Source of the DNA: an uncultured Blautia sp. | Lineage (GTDB): Bacteria > Bacillota > Clostridia > Lachnospirales > Lachnospiraceae | Direction of reading: 5' to 3' | DNA length: 6,242 bases | Assembly: GCA_900541345.1 (NCBI GenBank) | Contig: UQJE01000113.1 | Coordinates: 1 to 6,242 of the forward strand | The notes under the pieces: generated by a model | What the model was told of the DNA's origin: nothing | Databases searched by the model: none | The model's input: only the letters and a program-made list of their open reading frames with translations | In this document: piece by piece, positions 1-5,709 of the stretch | Numbering within the stretch: position 1 is the stretch's first letter | How the letters are laid out: each line of letters starts with the position of its first letter | Position numbers and translations under genes: made by a program

Positions 1-21
1 AATAATGAGAAAATAAGAGAC

Positions 22-73
22 AGAAACAATAAAAGAGGGTATCGCAATCATATGATTCTGCGATACCCTCTTT
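22..73 (-). terminator. Intrinsic terminator of rpmB
   Basis: A perfect 15-bp stem is formed by positions 32-46 and 59-73, with a 12-nt loop. Read leftward it is followed by a T-rich tract (TTTTATTGTTT). It begins 7 bp past the rpmB stop codon, so it is almost certainly the end of the rpmB transcript. The stem is also A-rich on its left side, but the plus strand has only three T after it, so it mainly serves the leftward gene. Confidence 0.93.
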
Positions 74-79
74 GACGCC

Positions 80-265
80 TTAGGCTCTTTCTACATTACC
101 GGATCTTAAGCAGGAAGTACATACGTACATTTTCTTATTTCCGCTCTCTGTTTTAACTTTAACAGATTTTACGTTGGATTTCCACATCTTGTTAGATCTT
201 CTATGAGAATGACTCACGTTGTTTCCGAAATGAGCTCCTTTTTCACAAATTGCACATTTAGCCAT
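80..265 (-). CDS. rpmB: 50S ribosomal protein L28, zinc-ribbon (C+) form
   Basis: This encodes a 61-residue, highly basic protein of the large ribosomal subunit. The length is normal for bacterial L28. The sequence shows the family pattern: an N-terminal MAKCAICEKG, a central NNVSHSHRRSNKMW stretch and a C-terminal CTSCLRSG. Two CxxC pairs, C4/C7 and C49/C52, make this the zinc-binding C+ version rather than the cysteine-free paralogue some bacteria use under zinc limitation. The start is the ATG at 263-265 because a strong AAGGAGGTG site lies just upstream; the frame stays open much further, but that stretch has no L28 similarity and covers the divergent gene. The gene is monocistronic, with its own promoter and terminator, and sits divergently from the Asp23-like gene, as in the Bacillus rpmB-yloU arrangement. 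Identification is secure. Confidence 0.98.
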   Translation of the reverse strand: MAKCAICEKGAHFGNNVSHSHRRSNKMWKSNVKSVKVKTESGNKKMYVCTSCLRSGNVERA

Positions 266-302
266 GATAGCACCTCCTTGACGCTTTTTTTCAACAGACT
301 TT

Positions 303-331
303 ATTTTAACAGATGAAAATGGCTTTTGCAA
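303..331 (-). promoter_or_regulatory. rpmB promoter (sigma-A type, extended -10)
   Basis: On the minus strand a -35 box TTGCAA (326-331) is followed by exactly 17 nt and a -10 box TAAAAT (303-308), preceded by TGT, which makes an extended -10. Transcription would start near 295-297, giving a leader of about 30 nt before the rpmB ATG, enough for its ribosome binding site but not for an elaborate leader structure. Seen directly in the sequence; promoter activity is inferred. Confidence 0.75.
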
Positions 332-361
332 GCAAAAAAAGGAAAAATGTGAAAAATAATA

Positions 362-390
362 TTTCTTTTTCTTCCAAAAGAGGGTATAAT
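362..390 (+). promoter_or_regulatory. Promoter of the asp23-fakA(-recG) unit
   Basis: A perfect TATAAT -10 box lies at 385-390. At 17-bp spacing the -35 region (362-367, TTTCTT) is a poor match to TTGACA, so the promoter may be weak or depend on an activator. Transcription would begin near 396-399 and give a leader of about 36 nt. It is the only good forward promoter in the divergent region with rpmB, and the two promoters lie back to back without overlapping. Confidence 0.6.
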
Positions 391-420
391 ACACATAAAC
401 ATAAAATTTGAAATGAAAAT

Positions 421-426
421 TGGAGG
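421..426 (+). promoter_or_regulatory. Ribosome binding site that fixes the asp23-like start
   Basis: TGGAGG lies 7 nt upstream of the ATG at 434. An in-frame ATG at 413 lies upstream of this site, so using it would place the ribosome binding site inside the coding region. The 434 start is therefore preferred. Confidence 0.85.
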
Positions 427-433
427 TAACCAT

Positions 434-793
434 ATGAATGGATGTATAGATTCCGGATTGGGCCGGATTGTCATTGATACGGACGTAATTGCCACTTATG
501 CAGGCAGCGTTGCAGTAGAATGCTTTGGCATCATTGGAATGGCTGCTGTCAGCATGAAGGACGGTCTTGTAAAGCTGCTTCGCAGAGACAGCTTGAGACA
601 CGGAATTAGCGTAAAAATTACAGAAGGCAACAGGATTCGCCTGGATTTCCATGTAATCGTGGCGTATGGCGTAAATATCAGCACAATTGCAGATAATCTT
701 GTCAGCAATGTAAAATATAAAGTTGAGGCTTTCACTGGTATGGAGATTGAAAAAATCAATATTATGGTGGAAGGCGTACGTGCCATAGATTAG
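434..793 (+). CDS. Asp23/Gls24 family envelope-stress-type protein (YloU-like)
   Basis: This is a 119-residue protein of the Asp23/Gls24 (DUF322) family. It has a short N-terminal lead (about residues 1-12), the VIATYAGSVAVECFGIIGM segment (18-36), a central strand region with RIRLDFHVIVAYGVNIS (67-83), and the helix-forming IADNLVSNVKYKVEAFTGMEIEKINIMVEGVR (85-116). No signal peptide or membrane helix is visible, so it is probably cytosolic or attached to the membrane by a partner. Family members such as staphylococcal Asp23 form abundant filaments near the membrane and are linked to cell-envelope stress and alkaline shock; the exact biochemical role is not established. The position between divergent rpmB and fakA matches yloU of Bacillus. 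fakA follows after 17 nt, so the two are co-transcribed and may act together in envelope or lipid homeostasis, which is an inference from gene order. Confidence 0.93.
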   Translation: MNGCIDSGLGRIVIDTDVIATYAGSVAVECFGIIGMAAVSMKDGLVKLLRRDSLRHGISVKITEGNRIRLDFHVIVAYGVNISTIADNLVSNVKYKVEAFTGMEIEKINIMVEGVRAID

Positions 794-799
794 GATTAG

Positions 800-805
800 A
801 GGAGG
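800..805 (+). promoter_or_regulatory. fakA ribosome binding site with two GTG choices
   Basis: AGGAGG precedes two adjacent GTG codons. The spacing is 5 nt to the GTG at 811 and 8 nt to the GTG at 814, so the second is the better-spaced start and the protein may begin one residue later. No ATG competes nearby. Confidence 0.7.
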
Positions 806-810
806 AACTT

Positions 811-2487
811 GTGGTGAACAGAAAAACCATAGATGCCAGTACACTTTCCAGAATGTTTCTGGCAGGAGCCAAAAATCTGGAAGCAAAGAAAGAATGGATT
901 AATGAATTAAACGTATTTCCCGTACCGGACGGAGATACAGGAACAAATATGACGCTTACGATTATGTCTGCTGCTGCAGAGGTGGGAGCTCTTGGAGATA
1001 CGGATATGGAATCACTGGCAAAAGCCATTTCTTCCGGTTCTTTAAGAGGGGCGCGAGGAAACTCCGGTGTTATTCTTTCCCAGCTTTTACGAGGCTTTAC
1101 ACGTGGTGTCCGTAAATACGAGGAGCTTGACGCACCTTTAATTGCAGCGGCTATGGAAAGAGGTGTGGAGACTGCTTATAAAGCGGTTATGAAACCGAAA
1201 GAGGGTACGATTTTAACGGTGGCAAAGGAAGCAGCATTAAAGGCTGTTGAGATTGCAGAGGAAATGGAAGATTTGGAAGAATTTTTCCGTGAAGTTTTTG
1301 TACATGCTGAGGCAACTCTTGCAAAAACTCCGGAAATGCTCCCGGTATTGAAAGAGGCAGGTGTTGTGGACTCAGGCGGACAGGGTCTTCTTGAAGTATT
1401 CCGTGGAGCAGTGGACGGTTTTCTTGGAAAGGAAGTAGATTATTCCCAGTTTGAGAAAAGTGCAGCTCCGTCTGTGACAAAAATCTCTCCTCAGGCAGAG
1501 GCGGATATTAAATTCGGTTATTGTACAGAATTTATTATCATGCTTGATAAAGAACTGCCGGAGGAAGAAGAACATAGCTTTAAAGAATTTCTCATGTCAA
1601 TCGGAGATTCCATCGTTCTTGTAGCCGATGATGAAATTGTAAAAGTACATGTGCATACAAACCATCCGGGACAGGCCATTGAGCGTGCTCTTACTTATGG
1701 CTCTCTTTCCAGAATGAAAATTGATAATATGAGAGAAGAACATCAGGAGAAGCTGATTAAAGATGCGGAAAAACTTGCAGCACAGCAGGCGGAAGAGGAA
1801 GAGGCAAAGGCAGCAGAACAGCCGCCTAAGGAAGTTGGCTTTATTTCTGTTTCAGCAGGAGGCGGGTTGACAAGTATATTTAAAGATCTGGGTGTTGACT
1901 ATCTCATCGAGGGCGGACAGACCATGAACCCGAGTACAGAGGACATGTTAAATGCCATTGCAAAAGTAAATGCAAAGACAATTTATATCTTCCCAAATAA
2001 TAAAAATATTATTCTGGCTGCAAACCAGGCGCGTGATTTGACAGAGGACAAGGAAATTGTGGTGGTTCCTACAAAGACGGTTCCACAGGGGATTTCCGCA
2101 ATTATCAGTTTTGTTCCGGAGAAAAACGGTGAGGAAAATCTGGAAGCTATGATGGAGGCTGTATCCAGAGTGAAGACGGGACAGATTACTTATGCTGTTC
2201 GTGATACAAGAATCGACGATAAAGAAATTCACGAAGGCGACATTATGGGAATTGGTGACAGCGGTATTCTTGCGGTCGGAAAGACAAAAGAAGAAGTGGC
2301 AAAAGAGACAATCGCTTCTATGATGAATGAAGACGGAGAGATTATCAGCCTTTACTATGGCGCAGATACAGAGGAAGCAGATGCAGAGGCTCTTGCAGAG
2401 GAGTTGGAAGCTATGTATCCGGACTGCGAAATAGAAGTAAATCAGGGCGGACAGCCAATTTACTACTATATTATTTCAGTAGAATAA
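811..2487 (+). CDS. fakA: Fatty acid kinase, ATP-binding subunit FakA (DAK2/DhaL plus C-terminal FakB-binding domain)
   Basis: FakA phosphorylates fatty acids carried by a FakB (DegV-family) partner, yielding acyl-phosphate for phospholipid synthesis in the cytosol. The 558-residue product has the full three-part layout of this family. The N-terminal DhaL/DAK2 nucleotide-binding domain (about 1-205) contains VFPVPDGDTGTNM (35-47) with metal-binding D40 and D42, RGARGNSGVILSQ (79-91) and VDSGGQGLLEVFRGA (186-200). The middle domain (about 230-312) has C238 and the H280/H282 pair in KVHVHTNHPG, the Cys/His set expected for metal binding. An Ala/Glu-rich linker (about 318-340) leads to the C-terminal domain (341-558) with FPNNKNIILAANQA and VVVPTKTVPQG. 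The start is GTG at 811 or 814. No fakB gene is in the window, so its partner must be elsewhere. It is the counterpart of Bacillus yloV, downstream of yloU; Bacillus has sdaAB-sdaAA before recG, which are absent here. Confidence 0.96.
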   Translation: MVNRKTIDASTLSRMFLAGAKNLEAKKEWINELNVFPVPDGDTGTNMTLTIMSAAAEVGALGDTDMESLAKAISSGSLRGARGNSGVILSQLLRGFTRGVRKYEELDAPLIAAAMERGVETAYKAVMKPKEGTILTVAKEAALKAVEIAEEMEDLEEFFREVFVHAEATLAKTPEMLPVLKEAGVVDSGGQGLLEVFRGAVDGFLGKEVDYSQFEKSAAPSVTKISPQAEADIKFGYCTEFIIMLDKELPEEEEHSFKEFLMSIGDSIVLVADDEIVKVHVHTNHPGQAIERALTYGSLSRMKIDNMREEHQEKLIKDAEKLAAQQAEEEEAKAAEQPPKEVGFISVSAGGGLTSIFKDLGVDYLIEGGQTMNPSTEDMLNAIAKVNAKTIYIFPNNKNIILAANQARDLTEDKEIVVVPTKTVPQGISAIISFVPEKNGEENLEAMMEAVSRVKTGQITYAVRDTRIDDKEIHEGDIMGIGDSGILAVGKTKEEVAKETIASMMNEDGEIISLYYGADTEEADAEALAEELEAMYPDCEIEVNQGGQPIYYYIISVE

Positions 2488-2492
2488 GAGAA

Positions 2493-2523
2493 GGGGCGGA
2501 AGAAAGTCTTCCGCTCTTTTTTT
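2493..2523 (+). terminator. Terminator-like hairpin between fakA and recG
   Basis: An 8-bp perfect stem (2496-2503 with 2507-2514) with a 3-nt loop is extended by a G-U and a G-C pair and followed by seven T (2517-2523). It starts 6 bp after the fakA stop. The T-tract ends one base before the AAGGAGGG ribosome binding site of recG (2524-2531). It looks like a real intrinsic terminator, and since no promoter is visible between it and recG, it probably lowers rather than abolishes recG transcription. Confidence 0.8.
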
Positions 2524-2535
2524 AAGGAGGGAAAC

Positions 2536-4590
2536 ATGGAGAGACCACTTCGTTCTTTAAAAGGGGTAGGAGAAAAAACAGAAAAGCTTTTCCAGAAAAT
2601 CGGAGTTTCTACGACAGAGGAACTGCTCCGCTATTATCCGCGCAATTATGAGGCGTATGAAGCGCCCGTTCCTGTTGAGGAGTTAAAAGAAGGCTGTATT
2701 GCAAGCGTTCAGGCTACGATTGTATCCGGTGTATACATAAATAAGGTAAGAAATCTTCAAGTGATTACAATTACAGCAGCAGATCCCACGGAAAAAATCG
2801 GAATTGCCTGGTTTAATATGCCGTACCTGAAAAATATGCTAAAAAAAGGCAGCGTATTTATATTCAGAGGTCGTGTTGTGAGAAAGCAGGGAAAACTTCA
2901 GATGGAACACCCGGAAATCTTTACGCCTGCAGCATACGGGGAAATCCTTCACAGCCTGCAGCCGGTGTATGCGCTCACAGCAGGACTTTCCAATAAAACC
3001 ATAGGAAAGCTTGTCCGTCAGGCAATAAAGGAGCAGACGCTTCAGATGGAGTATCTTCCGGAGGAAGTAAAGGAAAGATACCATCTGGCAGATGATAATT
3101 TCGCAGTGGAAAATATCCATTTTCCGGAAAATATGGAAAAACTTCTCATGGCGCGCAAACGCCTTGTGTTTGATGAATTTCTGTTTTTTATCCTGGCAGT
3201 GCAGACCTTAAAAGAGAGAACGGAAACGGCGAAAAATGAATTTCCCATGACGCCTGTATGGACAACAGAGGAAGTGATGGAAAGGCTTCCTTATAATCTT
3301 ACAAAAGCACAGCTGAATGTATGGCATGAGATAGAAAGGGATTTGCAGAGTCATAGCCTCATGTCCCGACTTGTTCAGGGAGACGTAGGATGCGGAAAGA
3401 CAATTTTAGCTTTTCTTGCTTTGATCATGACAGTGGAAAACGGGTATCAGGGAGCGCTTATGGTTCCTACGGAGGTTCTGGCAAAGCAGCATTATGAAGG
3501 GTTTCAGGAGCTTCTGGAAAACCAGGGAGTGACTTCCTGCAGACCGGTTCTTCTGACCGGCTCTTGTACCGCAAAAGAAAAAAGAGAAATTTATGAAAAA
3601 ATTGCTTCCGGCGAAGCGAATGTCATTATAGGGACACATGCCCTGATTCAGGAAAAAGTATGTTATAAAAATCTTGCCCTTGTGATTACAGATGAGCAGC
3701 ACCGCTTTGGTGTAAAACAGAGAGAGGCGCTCACAACAAGGGGGAATCCGCCTCATGTGCTTGTTATGAGTGCGACTCCCATTCCAAGGACTCTTGCCAT
3801 TATTTTGTATGGAGATCTTGATATTTCTATTGTGGATGAGCTTCCGGCGGCAAGACTTCCCATTAAAAACTGTGTGGTAGATACCTCTTATCGAAAAAAA
3901 GCATACGCTTTTATGGAACGTCAGATTCAGGAAGGACGTCAGGTATATGTCATCTGCCCTATGGTAGAGGAGAGCGAAGGTACAGATGGGGAAAATGTTA
4001 TGGATTACACAGAAAAATTAAAAAGTATTTTCTCGGATAACATTACTGTGGCCGCGCTTCACGGAAAAATGAAGCCAAAAGAAAAAAACAGGATTATGGA
4101 AGAATTTGCGGAAGGGAAAATTAAAATTCTGGTATCTACTACGGTTGTGGAGGTAGGAGTGAATGTGCCGAATGCTACGGTTATGATGGTGGAAAATGCC
4201 GAGCGGTTCGGCCTTGCCCAGCTTCACCAGCTCCGCGGAAGAGTAGGTCGTGGGAAACATCAGTCTTACTGTATTTTTATGCAGGGAAACGGGGCGAAGG
4301 AAACATCGAAACGTCTGGAAATTCTGAATAAATCAAATGATGGATTTTTTATCGCAGGGGAAGATTTAAAGCTTCGTGGACCGGGCGATCTTTTTGGAAT
4401 CCGGCAGAGCGGTCTTCTGGAATTTAAGCTGGGAGATATTTATCAGGATGCAGATGTTTTAAAGTCTGCAAGCGAGGCGGCAGGTATGATTCTTTCCTGT
4501 GACCCGGATTTAAGTCTTGAACAGAACAGGAAATTAAAAGAAAAACTGGGGCAGTATATGAAAGAAGATTTACAGAATATGGGGCTGTAG
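2536..4590 (+). CDS. recG: ATP-dependent DNA helicase RecG
   Basis: RecG is a superfamily 2 double-stranded DNA translocase that reverses stalled replication forks and processes branched recombination intermediates. The 684-residue product is full length for the family. The N-terminal wedge region with its OB fold spans about 1-240. The helicase core shows the Q-type motif LTKAQ (255-259), Walker A GDVGCGKT (282-289), motif Ia VPTEVLAKQH (310-319), Walker B DEQH (386-389), motif III SATPIPRT (412-419), motif V TTVVEVGVNVPNAT (535-548) and motif VI QLRGRVGRG (565-573). The C-terminal TRG region follows, with GEDLKLRGPGDLFG (608-621) and RQSG (623-626). All catalytic motifs are intact; the Walker A loop has Cys286 where many homologues have Ser. 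The ATG at 2536 follows a strong AAGGAGGG site. It trails fakA as in Firmicutes, separated by a terminator-like hairpin. No terminator is visible after it. Confidence 0.98.
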   Translation: MERPLRSLKGVGEKTEKLFQKIGVSTTEELLRYYPRNYEAYEAPVPVEELKEGCIASVQATIVSGVYINKVRNLQVITITAADPTEKIGIAWFNMPYLKNMLKKGSVFIFRGRVVRKQGKLQMEHPEIFTPAAYGEILHSLQPVYALTAGLSNKTIGKLVRQAIKEQTLQMEYLPEEVKERYHLADDNFAVENIHFPENMEKLLMARKRLVFDEFLFFILAVQTLKERTETAKNEFPMTPVWTTEEVMERLPYNLTKAQLNVWHEIERDLQSHSLMSRLVQGDVGCGKTILAFLALIMTVENGYQGALMVPTEVLAKQHYEGFQELLENQGVTSCRPVLLTGSCTAKEKREIYEKIASGEANVIIGTHALIQEKVCYKNLALVITDEQHRFGVKQREALTTRGNPPHVLVMSATPIPRTLAIILYGDLDISIVDELPAARLPIKNCVVDTSYRKKAYAFMERQIQEGRQVYVICPMVEESEGTDGENVMDYTEKLKSIFSDNITVAALHGKMKPKEKNRIMEEFAEGKIKILVSTTVVEVGVNVPNATVMMVENAERFGLAQLHQLRGRVGRGKHQSYCIFMQGNGAKETSKRLEILNKSNDGFFIAGEDLKLRGPGDLFGIRQSGLLEFKLGDIYQDADVLKSASEAAGMILSCDPDLSLEQNRKLKEKLGQYMKEDLQNMGL

Positions 4591-4602
4591 AAAAACAAAA
4601 TC

Positions 4603-4631
4603 TTGCAAAAATCTGCAAATAGTAGTATTCT
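4603..4631 (+). promoter_or_regulatory. Promoter for the lysine-rich protein gene
   Basis: TTGCAA (4603-4608), a 17-nt spacer and TATTCT (4626-4631) form a plausible sigma-A promoter in the 84-bp gap after recG. Transcription would start near 4638, giving a leader of about 37 nt. The -10 box matches consensus at four of six positions, so strength is uncertain; read-through from recG is also possible because no terminator intervenes. Confidence 0.55.
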
Positions 4632-4674
4632 ATGAAGCGTAATCAATTATTAAACCTTGTAAGGAGGCTATCAA

Positions 4675-5151
4675 ATGGCTAGAAAGATGACAACAAAAAA
4701 AGCAGACACAACTGCAAAAACAGCATCTGTGAAAGAGACTCCTGCAAAATCTGTTGCTGCCGCACCTGTAGAGAATGCTGTAAAAGCTGAGACTGAAAAG
4801 ACAGAAAATGCAAAAGTAACCGCTGTTAAGGAAGAAGAAAAAATAACAGAAAAAGAAACACCGGCTAAAAAAACAACAAGGAAGGCTGTGTCCAAAACTA
4901 CTGCACCGAAGAAAACTCCGGCAAAGAGAACTGCTGCGAAGAAAGCAGAAACAGATACAGAAGTATATGTTCAGTTCTGGGGCAGAGAGATACATACAAA
5001 AGATGTTGTAGAAAGCATTAAAAAAGTATGGACAGAAGAAATGGGCAAAAAAGAGTCTGATATGAAAGAGCTGAAAGTGTATATCAAACCGGAAGACAAT
5101 GGCGCGCATTATGTCATTAATGGCGACATTACCGGTTTTGTTGGAATGTAA
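4675..5151 (+). CDS. Lysine/alanine-rich tailed protein, DUF6465-like
   Basis: The 158-residue product has two parts. Residues 1-94 are low-complexity and rich in Lys, Ala, Thr and Pro, with 21 Lys and 3 Arg in the first 90. Within this, 33-61 is a mixed acidic segment (nine Glu), while 62-90 has eleven basic and no acidic residues, with H1-like repeats such as TPAKK, KKTPAKR and AAKKA. Residues 95-158 form a compact domain (EVYVQFWGREIHTKD, then a helix VVESIKKVWTEEMGKK, then LKVYIKPEDNGAHYVING) that I recognise as resembling DUF6465 of Lachnospiraceae; the function of that family is unknown to me. No signal peptide or membrane helix is visible. The tail suggests nucleic-acid binding, by analogy with bacterial H1-like proteins; this is inference. 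The ATG at 4675 follows AAGGAGG with 7-nt spacing. It has its own promoter and ends in the terminator shared with the convergent spore-protein gene. Confidence 0.85.
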   Translation: MARKMTTKKADTTAKTASVKETPAKSVAAAPVENAVKAETEKTENAKVTAVKEEEKITEKETPAKKTTRKAVSKTTAPKKTPAKRTAAKKAETDTEVYVQFWGREIHTKDVVESIKKVWTEEMGKKESDMKELKVYIKPEDNGAHYVINGDITGFVGM

Positions 5152-5167
5152 TCGAAATCCGCACAAT

Positions 5168-5212
5168 AAAATGCCGGGATATGAGATTTCATATTCCCGG
5201 CATTTTGTCTGC
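5168..5212. terminator. Bidirectional terminator between convergent genes
   Basis: A 12-bp stem (5168-5179 with 5195-5206) continues, after one bulged T at 5194, into 5 more base pairs (5180-5184 with 5189-5193) and a GATT loop. A-tract on the left and T-tract on the right mean that it reads as hairpin plus U-tract on both strands: ATTTTGTCT rightward and TTTTATTGT leftward. It lies 16 bp after the lysine-rich protein gene and 37 bp after the spore-protein gene, so it serves both. Confidence 0.92.
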
Positions 5213-5243
5213 AAATATAAGTGTTCTGATACTCCGAAGCGGC

Positions 5244-5477
5244 TTAGAAACCGGACTGGCTTCCCGCAGAACCGCTGGACATCTGGCGCTCCTGCGCCTC
5301 AATCATCTTTTTCACCATATATCCGCCGACGCTTCCGTTCTGTTTGGAAGTAAGGTTACCGTTGTATCCGTCTGTAAGCGGAACACCCAGCTCATTTGCA
5401 ACTTCAAATTTGAAACGGTCTAATGCGCCTTTTGCTTCTGGTACAACTGCTTTGTTAGAAGAATTGTTGTTTGACAT
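5244..5477 (-). CDS. Alpha/beta-type small acid-soluble spore protein (SASP)
   Basis: The 77-residue product has the length and layout of alpha/beta SASPs, which coat DNA in the forespore, protect it from UV and chemical damage, and are degraded at germination by the GPR protease. Visible family signatures are VPEAKGALDRFKFEVANELGV (12-32), which contains the GPR cleavage site after E25 (KFE-VA), and the C-terminal DNA-binding stretch QNGSVGGYMVKKMI (46-59). The N-terminus is Asn/Ser-rich (MSNNNSSNK) and the C-terminus Ser/Gly-rich, both normal. The ATG at 5475-5477 follows an AAGGAGG site (5487-5493) at 9-nt spacing. The gene stands alone, convergent with the lysine-rich protein gene and divergent from mgsA. 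Expression is expected in the forespore under sigma G, which is family knowledge. It shows that the organism belongs to a spore-forming lineage. The particular ssp letter cannot be assigned from sequence alone. Confidence 0.96.
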   Translation of the reverse strand: MSNNNSSNKAVVPEAKGALDRFKFEVANELGVPLTDGYNGNLTSKQNGSVGGYMVKKMIEAQERQMSSGSAGSQSGF

Positions 5478-5510
5478 GATTCATTTCCTCCTTGGTTGTT
5501 TGTTTGTTGT

Positions 5511-5554
5511 TACACTGCTAGTATATGAAAAAATAAAAATAATACACTGGCAGT
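5511..5554. repeat. Imperfect 12-bp direct repeat upstream of the SASP gene
   Basis: TACACTGCTAGT (5511-5522) and TACACTGGCAGT (5543-5554) match at 10 of 12 positions. Their starts are 32 bp apart, about three helical turns, on either side of the putative SASP promoter core. This could be a paired protein-binding site or chance. Confidence 0.4.
5519..5549 (-). promoter_or_regulatory. Possible forespore (sigma G-like) promoter of the SASP gene
   Basis: On the minus strand CATATACTA (5519-5527) resembles the sigma G -10 consensus CATACTA with two extra bases. An upstream GTGTATT (5541-5547) could be the -35 region, but it fits the consensus poorly and the spacing is not ideal. It is in the right place, about 42-50 bp upstream of the start codon. 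Tentative. Confidence 0.35.
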
Positions 5555-5624
5555 TCTTACATGTACTGGTAAAATTATGAAAATATTAACAATCTATGAA
5601 ATTTGTATATTTTAAAAGATTTAA

Positions 5625-5653
5625 TTGCACTTCTTTTAGCTATTTGTTATAAT
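5625..5653 (+). promoter_or_regulatory. mgsA-rsmD promoter (extended -10)
   Basis: TTGCAC (5625-5630), 17 nt, then a perfect TATAAT (5648-5653) preceded by TGT, an extended -10. This is the best promoter in the window. Transcription would start near 5660, giving a leader of about 50 nt before mgsA. Confidence 0.85.
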
Positions 5654-5662
5654 GTCAAATAG
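5640..5662. promoter_or_regulatory. Inverted repeat over the mgsA -10 region (candidate operator)
   Basis: CTATTTG (5640-5646) and CAAATAG (5656-5662) form perfect 7-bp arms around a 9-bp centre that contains the TATAAT box, and the right arm reaches the expected start of transcription. A repressor bound here would block RNA polymerase. I could not match it to the Rex, PerR or Fur consensus. Regulatory role is inferred from position only. Confidence 0.45.
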
Positions 5663-5709
5663 GGAAATTAGATTTTATGAAAATTGAATGGCAGAATGGA
5701 GAGTGAATT

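Noticed and set aside
282..289. Cys286 in the RecG Walker A loop (GDVGCGKT) as a possible defect (residue-level observation; encoded at about 3379-3402).
   Set aside because: The essential Gly, Lys and Thr are intact and all other motifs are present, so this is a tolerated substitution rather than a sign of inactivity.
413..433. An earlier in-frame ATG for the Asp23-like gene.
   Set aside because: It has no ribosome binding site of its own, and the good TGGAGG lies downstream of it, pointing to the ATG at 434.
266..886. In-frame upstream extension of the rpmB frame to 268 codons.
   Set aside because: The extension has no L28 similarity, covers the divergent promoter region and the Asp23-like gene, and the strong ribosome binding site at 271-279 fixes the start at 265.
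4630..5214. A 194-codon open frame on the minus strand opposite the lysine-rich gene, rich in Cys, Phe and Ser.
   Set aside because: Its odd composition is the mirror of Lys/Ala/Thr codons on the plus strand, it has no ribosome binding site and it runs through the terminator hairpin at 5168-5206. The plus-strand gene explains the region.
5099..5580. Overlapping plus-strand open frames at 5099-5353, 5181-5423 and 5344-5580.
   Set aside because: They lie antisense to the SASP gene or across the terminator, lack ribosome binding sites and show no recognisable domains.
5645..5658. Possible Rex site (TTGTTA...CAA) at the mgsA promoter.
   Set aside because: The Rex consensus is TTGTTAA-N4-TTAACAA; spacing and the right half-site do not match. 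Only the CTATTTG/CAAATAG repeat is supported.
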